DNA of 33,041 bases, taken from the IMG/VR virus record IMGVR_UViG_3300003937_000047, positions 1 through 33,041 of that record; one strand, given 5' to 3'. The notes beneath the pieces were generated by a model. The model was not told where the DNA came from. It did no database searches and was given only the letters and a program-made list of their open reading frames with translations. A program made the translations under genes and the position numbers. The DNA comes from a virus. Positions 23,261-29,192 of this stretch are shown here, one piece after another (the first letter of the stretch is position 1; every line of letters begins with the position of its first letter).

Positions 23261-23710
23261 TTAAAATTCGTTATATAAACTATTAATTCCTTTTTTGTCT
23301 ATATCTATTGGTGTAGCCATAGGTGGATTCATAGCTGGTTTAATACCAACAGGATCTAATTCATCAGACGGAATAGCTCTACCACTTCTGTCCACACTCT
23401 CTGGTGACGTTAAACTTTTAAATGTTTCCACTTGATTTCCACCCATAAAACTTGATTCTGGTGTAGAAACACTTGCGTTTCCATCCATAAAATTTAATTC
23501 TGGTCTAGAAACATCTCCTTTAGGCGGAGTGCTTAAAGGTACTTGATTAGCAGGATCTTGGAGAGCTTTTAGTAACTCTGGATCTTTTATATACTCATCC
23601 ATTTTAATACCACGGTTTTGTTGTGATGCCTCCCAAGCTTTTCTTGACATAGCCTTAAAACCACCCTTTTTAAGTTTTGTGCCCATTAAAGCATTTGCAT
23701 TAAAAAACAT
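23261..23710 (-). CDS. disordered small protein with short internal repeat
   Basis: This 149-aa protein is mostly polar and Pro/Ser-rich. A near-repeat is visible at ~69-92, where RPELNFMDGNASV is followed by TPESSFMGGNQVE. The N-terminus is basic (KLKKGGFKAMSRKAWEASQQ). The C-terminal half is Pro/Asp-rich with no clear fold. It could be an intrinsically disordered internal or tail-linked protein. The start is 2 nt from the stop of the 35-aa micro-gene and the leader is CTTAAATAATT-ATG. I do not recognise the family. Confidence 0.45.
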   Translation of the reverse strand: MFFNANALMGTKLKKGGFKAMSRKAWEASQQNRGIKMDEYIKDPELLKALQDPANQVPLSTPPKGDVSRPELNFMDGNASVSTPESSFMGGNQVETFKSLTSPESVDRSGRAIPSDELDPVGIKPAMNPPMATPIDIDKKGINSLYNEF

Positions 23711-23712
23711 AA

Positions 23713-23820
23713 TTATTTAAGTTTAGCTTGTAATTTAGCTATTTTTTTGTGAATAATTTTGTTGTAAGAAGAGTCTTTTTTCTCAACTTCTTTTTTAACT
23801 TCTTTTTCTTTTTTTCCCAT
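23713..23820 (-). CDS. 35-aa lysine-rich micro-protein
   Basis: An ATG at 23820 opens a 35-residue frame (MGKKEKEVKKEVEKKDSSYN as its first 20 residues) ending in TAA. It fits exactly between the stop of the 147-aa gene (2 nt before) and the start of the 149-aa gene (2 nt after). The peptide is Lys/Glu-rich and helical. The tight fit and the AT-rich leader (ATAAAAACAGATAATC-ATG) argue for expression. It might be a small DNA- or RNA-binding or scaffold-like peptide; no function is assigned. Confidence 0.6.
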   Translation of the reverse strand: MGKKEKEVKKEVEKKDSSYNKIIHKKIAKLQAKLK

Positions 23821-23822
23821 GA

Positions 23823-24266
23823 TTATCTGTTTTTATCTTTATTAACGTGATCAATAGACGTAATCATAACTTTGTCTATATATGTTTTACCTTTCATTAT
23901 TTTGTTTCTAGTAGTTGAAGTCGGTATATCTTCTTTACCAAGCATAATACGGTACATACGGCTTATGAGTTGTTTACACTTGAAGGAAACTTTATAAATA
24001 TTATACTTTTGAGTTGTGCGGTTGTGTTTTCTCCAAACCGTTATCCAACCTTCTTTAAGTAATCTGTTCCAGCGTCTATTGTCCCAACTATAAGAATACG
24101 TACCGATTTTAAAATCTTCTCGTGTAAAAAGATCCATGCAATCGAAATAAATTAACAATTCTAAATCAGCATCGTTTAAATTATTATTTTTACAAGCCCA
24201 TTTTCTAATGATCCTGTAATGTTTTAAAAGATTATGATTTCTAATATCACTTGGTTCTAATCTCAT
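23823..24266 (-). CDS. winged-helix-like DNA-binding protein candidate
   Basis: This 147-aa protein has a helical N-terminal part (KHYRIIRKWACKNNNLNDADL, ~15-35) and then LELLIYFDCMDLFTREDF. Next comes a segment YSWDNRRWNRLLKEGWITVW (~58-77) that looks like a recognition helix followed by the first wing strand (WITVWRKH), then YNIYKVSFKCKQLISRMYRI. This is the pattern of MarR-like winged-helix proteins I have seen in marine phages, though no autoregulation is shown. It starts in an ATGA overlap with groES. A regulator linked to the chaperonin operon is plausible, and a structural DNA-binding protein is the alternative. Function confidence is moderate to low. Confidence 0.5.
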   Translation of the reverse strand: MRLEPSDIRNHNLLKHYRIIRKWACKNNNLNDADLELLIYFDCMDLFTREDFKIGTYSYSWDNRRWNRLLKEGWITVWRKHNRTTQKYNIYKVSFKCKQLISRMYRIMLGKEDIPTSTTRNKIMKGKTYIDKVMITSIDHVNKDKNR

Positions 24267-24523
24267 AACACTACCACTACGTGTGCTATATTTACAACTT
24301 GATATATTTCTTTTTTAATTTCAATTTGATGAGCGTTATTTTTATCAAAATAAATAACATCATTTTTTTTAATACTTTTTATATTGTCACCAACTGATAT
24401 TATAGTTCCTTCTGCATACCTTATATCTTCTCGTTGTTTTTCTGCTAAAAATAAACCTCCCTTTGTTTCTGAAACGCCTATTTTAGACATTTGAACTATT
24501 AAATTATTACCTATTGCTTTCAT
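24263..24523 (-). CDS. groES: GroES co-chaperonin
   Basis: This 86-aa protein matches GroES. The N-terminal strand is NNLIVQMSK, followed by a mobile-loop region VSETKGGLFLAEKQ (18-31), the classical E-G-x-I-x-x-V-G-D turn (AEGTIISVGD, ~38-47), the K-x-x-D-V-I-Y-F strand, and a C-terminal EIYQVVNIAHVVVVL. It is about 10 residues shorter than E. coli GroES. It caps the phage GroEL ring. The mobile loop keeps the GG-hydrophobic triplet (G-G-L-F-L) used to dock on GroEL. It follows groEL, the reverse of the usual bacterial order, and overlaps its 3' end by 17 nt. An ATGA overlap links it to the downstream winged-helix-like gene. Confidence 0.85.
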   Translation of the reverse strand: MKAIGNNLIVQMSKIGVSETKGGLFLAEKQREDIRYAEGTIISVGDNIKSIKKNDVIYFDKNNAHQIEIKKEIYQVVNIAHVVVVL

Positions 24524-26063
24524 TAACTCTAAGATTATTAATTACACAATCGGTTGATAGAATAGTTGTAGCGACAGAGCTTGCATTTTTTAAAGCGCTT
24601 TTTGTGACGAGTAAAGGATCAATAATTCCTGACTCAATCATATTTACCATATTTCCTGTAACAACATTTAAGCCTTCTCCTTGAGTTTTAGATACTTTAG
24701 CATTAACTATACCCGCGTTTAACAATATAGTTTCAAAAGGTGCTTTAATTGCTCTTAAAAGTATGTTTTCACAAGCGTTTTCTGATTTAACTTGTTGTGA
24801 TGCATTTAATAATGCAATACCACCGCCTGGAACTATACCCTCTTTAATAGCAGCTTTAGTAGCACATATTGCGTCTTCAACTCTATCTTTTTTTTCTTTT
24901 AATTCAACTTCAGAATTAGCACCAACTTTTACAACAGCAACTTTACCAGATAATCTAGCTAATCTTTTTTCAAGATTAACTATTATAGCTCCATGTTTAG
25001 CTGTTTTAAGTCTAGATTTTAAATCTTCTATTAAATTTTTTATTTCCTCACTAACTTCATGAACTTGCAATATTGTCTCATGCTCACTAGTTATAGTTTT
25101 TTTACATTCACCTAATTGTTCTGGTTGTATTAAATCAATATCATCACCTAAGTCTTCATTAATAACAGTTGCACCAGTTAATAAAGCAAGATCTTCTAAA
25201 GTTTCTTTTTTATTAACACCATATATAGGAGCGTCAATAACATTAACTTTTATATTGCCTTTTATTTTATTCATTGCAAGAGCAGACATAACCTGTTGAT
25301 CAACATCAGCTATAATAAGTAAAGCTCTTTTGTTTTTAATAGCATACTCTAAAACAGTTTGTATTTTTCTTACATTATCTATTTGAGATTCTACTATAAG
25401 CACTAAAGGTTTTTCTAATTCTGCAGTTTTTGTATCTTGATTAGTTACAAAATGAATATTTTTTAAACCTCTATTGTATTGTACACCATCTATTGTTTCA
25501 AATTTAGTTTCTGGTAAATCTGAAACTTCTAGCATTACAACACCTGTTTTATCAACCGATCTAAAAGCGTCTGCAATAATTTTACCTAATACAGGGTCAT
25601 TGTTGGTAGATATAGTTGCTACTTGATCTATCATTTCATCTTCAACTGGAATTACAATTGAATTCAAGTAATCTACAACTTTATTTGTAGCACTCTGTAT
25701 ACTTTCTTTTACTTCTCTTGCGTTTTCTTTTGTTATTACTCTGTATGCTTCATTTAATATTGAATGCGCTAATACTGTGGCTGTAGTTGTTCCGTCACCA
25801 GCTTCACTAACAGTTTTTTTAGCAGCTTGCTTGAGTAATGTTGCTCCCATGTTTTCAACGGGATCAAGAAGTGTAATAGCTTCAGCTACAGTTACACCAT
25901 CTTTTGTGATAATTGGTTGGCCAGTACCATCTTCTAACATAACACACTTACCGCTAGCTCCTAACGTGGAGCTAACAGCTTGTGTAAGTTTCGTAATACC
26001 AGCAAACACATTGTTTTTAGCATCTAAACCAAAGTTCAGATTCTTTACAATTGCATTTGACAT
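24507..26063 (-). CDS. groEL: GroEL chaperonin (phage-encoded)
   Basis: This 518-aa protein aligns along its length with GroEL. ATP site: TLGASG (33-38; E. coli has TLGPKG), TKDGVTVAEAI (53-63, D55), GDGTTTATVLA (89-99, D90), the distal catalytic-type aspartate in RVEDAICATKAA (D397), PGGGIALL (412-419) and the IIDP motif near the end (D482). The apical domain (~190-370) keeps the fold but has RGLKNIHF (198-205) where E. coli has RGYLSPYF, so two substrate/GroES-contact tyrosines are replaced. The C-terminus ends at NESNR without the GGM tail. It folds phage proteins such as capsid or tail subunits together with the GroES encoded next to it. The leader has AATTT four times. It starts 29 nt after the 106-aa gene. 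Confidence 0.92.
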   Translation of the reverse strand: MSNAIVKNLNFGLDAKNNVFAGITKLTQAVSSTLGASGKCVMLEDGTGQPIITKDGVTVAEAITLLDPVENMGATLLKQAAKKTVSEAGDGTTTATVLAHSILNEAYRVITKENAREVKESIQSATNKVVDYLNSIVIPVEDEMIDQVATISTNNDPVLGKIIADAFRSVDKTGVVMLEVSDLPETKFETIDGVQYNRGLKNIHFVTNQDTKTAELEKPLVLIVESQIDNVRKIQTVLEYAIKNKRALLIIADVDQQVMSALAMNKIKGNIKVNVIDAPIYGVNKKETLEDLALLTGATVINEDLGDDIDLIQPEQLGECKKTITSEHETILQVHEVSEEIKNLIEDLKSRLKTAKHGAIIVNLEKRLARLSGKVAVVKVGANSEVELKEKKDRVEDAICATKAAIKEGIVPGGGIALLNASQQVKSENACENILLRAIKAPFETILLNAGIVNAKVSKTQGEGLNVVTGNMVNMIESGIIDPLLVTKSALKNASSVATTILSTDCVINNLRVNESNR

Positions 26064-26083
26064 AATTTAATTTAATTTAATTT
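26064..26083 (-). repeat. pentanucleotide leader repeat (AATTT x4) before groEL
   Basis: Four exact tandem copies of AATTT on the plus strand are directly beside the groEL start codon at 26063. It is the longest of the periodic AT leaders in the window and probably forms the ribosome landing region of a highly translated gene. Its exact periodicity is visible by eye. Confidence 0.75.
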
Positions 26084-26092
26084 GATTAAGTA

Positions 26093-26413
26093 TTATTTGA
26101 ATGTTTTGACAACTTTAGGTCCTTGTAGAAAATCAACTTTCTTTTGATAATGATCAACACTACCGTCAATAGCAGCTTCTGCAGATTTTAAAGTTTCACG
26201 TCTAGTTACATCGAACCATCTGTCGCAACATTCGTCTTCGTTACAATCACAGCTAGGGTCTTTGTACTCGGTTTGAAAATAACCATTAGGTAACTGAACT
26301 ATTCTCCAGTTTTTCTTTTCAGCTAAGTGCTTCCAAGCTTTAATAGTTTCTTCGGAAATTTGTGGTGTTTTGGGTTGACCCATTGAAGAGGTCAACGAAT
26401 AAAAATAAGTCAT
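26093..26413 (-). CDS. small Cys-rich conserved phage protein
   Basis: This 106-aa protein contains an acidic cysteine cluster DPSCDCNEDECCDRWFDVT (~52-70) with four Cys, and an upstream KAWKHLAEKKNWRIVQLPNG helix/strand. The cluster is suggestive of metal binding. The rest is helical (ETLKSAEAAIDGSVDHYQKK) and ends basic (VVKTFK). I recall similar small proteins in marine phages but no function. It is the first gene after the dyad/promoter region and immediately precedes groEL (29 nt), so it is probably co-transcribed with the chaperonins. An internal start at M11 is possible; the AT/A-rich leader favours the longer form. Confidence 0.55.
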   Translation of the reverse strand: MTYFYSLTSSMGQPKTPQISEETIKAWKHLAEKKNWRIVQLPNGYFQTEYKDPSCDCNEDECCDRWFDVTRRETLKSAEAAIDGSVDHYQKKVDFLQGPKVVKTFK

Positions 26414-26453
26414 CGTTTTTTGGTTTTAAGGGTTAAACATTATTTTTGGTTTA

Positions 26454-26494
26454 TATCACTACCACAGTGATATAGGTTTAGTTATACTATCACT
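26454..26494. promoter_or_regulatory. candidate operator: three TATCACT half-sites in the groEL upstream region
   Basis: The 7-mer TATCACT occurs at 26454-26460 and 26488-26494 in plus orientation and as the inverted AGTGATA at 26466-26472. The first and inverted copies form part of a perfect 9-bp dyad (26452-26460 / 26466-26474) with loop ACCAC. The region is the only intergenic gap of about 100 bases before the chaperonin genes. It could bind a repressor or form an RNA 5' hairpin. The regulator is not identified. Confidence 0.4.
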
Positions 26495-26506
26495 TGTTTT
26501 TTACAA
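26481..26506 (-). promoter_or_regulatory. candidate promoter for the 106-aa/groEL/groES operon
   Basis: On the minus strand TTG (26504-26506) is followed after 17 bases by TATAAC (26481-26486), a spacing that fits both the general sigma-70 pattern and the Bacteroidota TTG-N17-TA pattern. One TATCACT half-site lies between the two boxes, and the 9-bp dyad falls near the expected start of transcription. The canonical Bacteroidota extension TTTG after TAnn is missing, so this is only a candidate. Confidence 0.3.
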
Positions 26507-26514
26507 AACTTACA

Positions 26515-26907
26515 CTACTCAGCCTCTTCCTCTTCAATTTCTTCTTCTTCTTCAACAGGTGGTACTGGTGGGTTTTGCCATGTAAAGTATAAATCTTCGT
26601 TTACAGGTGTGATTTCAAGCTTGATATTATCTTCAATAGATTTAGCTATTGCGGCCACGTCTAAAGCATCTTCAAGCCATCCGATTACTACAGCTTCAAA
26701 AGCTTCAGTGTCTGCATAAGGCACAAAAGGATCTCCTGGTATGTATTGAAAACCTTGAGCACCTATTGAACTCGCTGAATAAGTTTTTCCTCCAGATTCT
26801 TCCGAGCCTGAGTAAGTCCAATGCACTGTGTATATCACGTTATCTTCACCTTCAGCTTGAATATGTGCATTCATTTGGTTAATTGTCCATTTGTAAGTAA
26901 TTGCCAT
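26515..26907 (-). CDS. conserved small virion/fibre-linked protein (DUF7936-like)
   Basis: This 130-aa protein begins MAITYKWTINQMNAHIQAEG, with a VIYTVHWTYSG strand and a conserved turn PFVPYADTEAFEAVVIGWLE (~60-79). It ends with an acidic tail (PPVPPVEEEEEIEEEEAE). I have seen this pattern in small proteins next to tail-fibre genes of marine phages and cyanophages, and think it corresponds to DUF7936, without being able to verify. The acidic tail is a notable low-complexity extension. It lies 4 nt after the last fibre gene, so it belongs to the fibre operon. Tail-fibre attachment or assembly help is a guess. Confidence 0.5.
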   Translation of the reverse strand: MAITYKWTINQMNAHIQAEGEDNVIYTVHWTYSGSEESGGKTYSASSIGAQGFQYIPGDPFVPYADTEAFEAVVIGWLEDALDVAAIAKSIEDNIKLEITPVNEDLYFTWQNPPVPPVEEEEEIEEEEAE

Positions 26908-26911
26908 AATT

Positions 26912-29191
26912 TTAATTTTCTAATTGTTCTATTCTTGATTTTAAATCATTTATTATTTCTTGTTGTTCTTGAATTGCTTTTAATAAAATAGGTGTTAATT
27001 TAGAATAGTCAACACCTTGCATTTTTTCACCATCTTTCTCTCCTGTAACTACGTTTGGCAATGTTTGTTTTAATTCATGTGCTATAAAGCCATAATCTCT
27101 TTGTTCGACATCTTTCCATTTGTAATCGTATGCTGTTATATTGTTTACTAAGTCTAAAGCGTTAAAATCTTTTAAATCTTCTTTTAATCTGTAGTCCGAA
27201 CCTGTGTTGTAAGAAACAGAGTTAGCCGAACCGTTTCTTGTAATAGAACCCATTGAAAAAACGCCTGGTCTATTAAAAACTATAAAAGCTGCACCACTAG
27301 CATCAGATGTGTCTTCAAATATAGATACATTATTACTACTTACGACATGCAGTTTATATGTAGGTGAAGTCGTTCCAATACCAAAATCTCCACCATTAAA
27401 ATATGAATCACCGTTTGTAGATAAAACTACTTTTGAACCACCACCAATTTGATATAAATATAAATATGCATAACCATTAGATATTTCGTGGAACATAGCC
27501 AATCCGCTAGATGTTCTTGTCATTAATGGCGTGCCGTTGTTGTCTTGAATATCTAAGCCCGCTTGTGGATTATCGTAGTTAATCCCTACATTTTTATTAG
27601 AACTAATAGTTATAACATCACCTCCACCATTGTGATTTATTCCAAATCTCAAATGTTCTCCATAATGTTTTAATTCTGTATAGGTTGCAACACCGGGATT
27701 ACCCGTAGCATTAGCCCCTGTTAATCTCATAGAAGCGGTTGTATCTTGACCAATATTTTGTATTCCCAAGCCTTTTCCTGTAACAACAATACTTGTTCCA
27801 TCATTTCCAATACCGACATTTCCAGAACTGTCTATACGCATTTTTTCTGTTCTTGAAGAATCTCCTGAACCTGTAAAAAAAGCTAATTCATTAACATTAT
27901 TACCACCGTTATTATAAACTGCTAAACCTGCCCAACGGTCTACGTTTGTTGAAGGGTCAGAATTACCATATAATTTTAAATATCTACTATACCCAGTATT
28001 TGTATTATCTCCTGCAATAAAGACATTGTTTGAAAAAGTTGCGAGTCCACTATCAGCAATAGTTAATTTTTGAGATGCAGTTCCACCACCTATAATAGTA
28101 TTAGTTCCACTTCTATAAATAATATTTGCTGAATTAGCTGCGTTATTTATAACATCAACAAGAATATTAGCGTTAAATTTAGTTGTGCCATCTGAGTTTA
28201 TAATCATTCTTGTTGTTGCTACTGTATTGTTTGCAGCAGCAGTTCCAAAGATAATTTGTGAGCCACCATTAGCACCCTGCAATCCTATATGAGCGTGTGA
28301 TTTATTAGCATCATTAAACGCACCTGTATTTGGATTTCTTTGAGTATTAAATTGTAAGTTTGTACTATCAAAATCAATATAACCACCACCGTTTAATTTA
28401 ATAACTTTTGAGCTACCAGTCATATTAAGACTACCACCCATATCAATATCATCTAAAAATGTAGCTGAACCACCATTTGACATATCTAAAGTTAAAGCAG
28501 TAATTATATTACCTCCATCTTTACCTCTAAAAAATATATCCTTATTATCTGCTAAATTAGATACGTAAAGATTACCTGTATTATTATCAATATTACTATT
28601 TTCTGTTGTGCCATTATGATATATGTCTAAATCATATCCAGTACCTAATCTTATTTTTTTATCATCTGGTAAACTTACATCTCCTGAAAAAGTTGATTCT
28701 GCACCACCCGTTTGTATAAAAGCTGCGTCTACAGTTGTTGTTCCGTTTAAATAAGTTGTTCCATTGTTGTAAAAATCAAACGAACCATGAACAGCTGAGC
28801 TTTTAACAGCAAACTTACCTGTTACATTTATACCTAAAACATCTCCAACTGCGTTAATATTTGAAGCTATTGAATCAGTACCTAAGGTTAAATCGCCACC
28901 TGTTACAGTAATATCTCCTGCAAAAGTTGAGTCATTACTTGAAAAAGTTATAGGACCATCACCTATTACTTTAGTACCTGTAAACTTAGTTACAGTGTTA
29001 GCTGTACCAGATCCAGTTATATCACCACCACTATCATTATCTGGTCCCCAAGCTAATTGCCCACTACCATTTGTTTTTAATACAAAATTTGGAGAACCAT
29101 CTGCAGTTGGAAAAGTAAATGCATTGTTAAAAGTTACCGCACCTGCGTCACTAACGCTGAATTTACCATTTATGTTTGTTAATAATGCCAT
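26912..29191 (-). CDS. tail fibre with C-terminal S74 intramolecular chaperone (fibre 3)
   Basis: This 759-aa protein has an N-terminal module (MALLTNINGKFSVSDAGAVT, ~1-50) that matches the next fibre's N-terminus, then a long Thr/Ser/Asn/Gly-rich beta fibre with FSGDVSL/TFAGDITV-type and NVGI(G/N)-type repeats. It ends in an S74 chaperone: S665 opens S-D-Y-R-L-K with Lys at +5, the Ser/Lys dyad of the endosialidase-type self-cleaving domain. Further marks are GFIAHE (~702-707) and a C-terminal heptad helix. In this family the C-terminal domain trimerises the fibre and is released by autocleavage before the Ser. Target receptors are unknown. It begins 1 nt before the stop of the upstream fibre gene. 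Confidence 0.8.
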   Translation of the reverse strand: MALLTNINGKFSVSDAGAVTFNNAFTFPTADGSPNFVLKTNGSGQLAWGPDNDSGGDITGSGTANTVTKFTGTKVIGDGPITFSSNDSTFAGDITVTGGDLTLGTDSIASNINAVGDVLGINVTGKFAVKSSAVHGSFDFYNNGTTYLNGTTTVDAAFIQTGGAESTFSGDVSLPDDKKIRLGTGYDLDIYHNGTTENSNIDNNTGNLYVSNLADNKDIFFRGKDGGNIITALTLDMSNGGSATFLDDIDMGGSLNMTGSSKVIKLNGGGYIDFDSTNLQFNTQRNPNTGAFNDANKSHAHIGLQGANGGSQIIFGTAAANNTVATTRMIINSDGTTKFNANILVDVINNAANSANIIYRSGTNTIIGGGTASQKLTIADSGLATFSNNVFIAGDNTNTGYSRYLKLYGNSDPSTNVDRWAGLAVYNNGGNNVNELAFFTGSGDSSRTEKMRIDSSGNVGIGNDGTSIVVTGKGLGIQNIGQDTTASMRLTGANATGNPGVATYTELKHYGEHLRFGINHNGGGDVITISSNKNVGINYDNPQAGLDIQDNNGTPLMTRTSSGLAMFHEISNGYAYLYLYQIGGGSKVVLSTNGDSYFNGGDFGIGTTSPTYKLHVVSSNNVSIFEDTSDASGAAFIVFNRPGVFSMGSITRNGSANSVSYNTGSDYRLKEDLKDFNALDLVNNITAYDYKWKDVEQRDYGFIAHELKQTLPNVVTGEKDGEKMQGVDYSKLTPILLKAIQEQQEIINDLKSRIEQLEN

Positions 29192-29192
29192 A

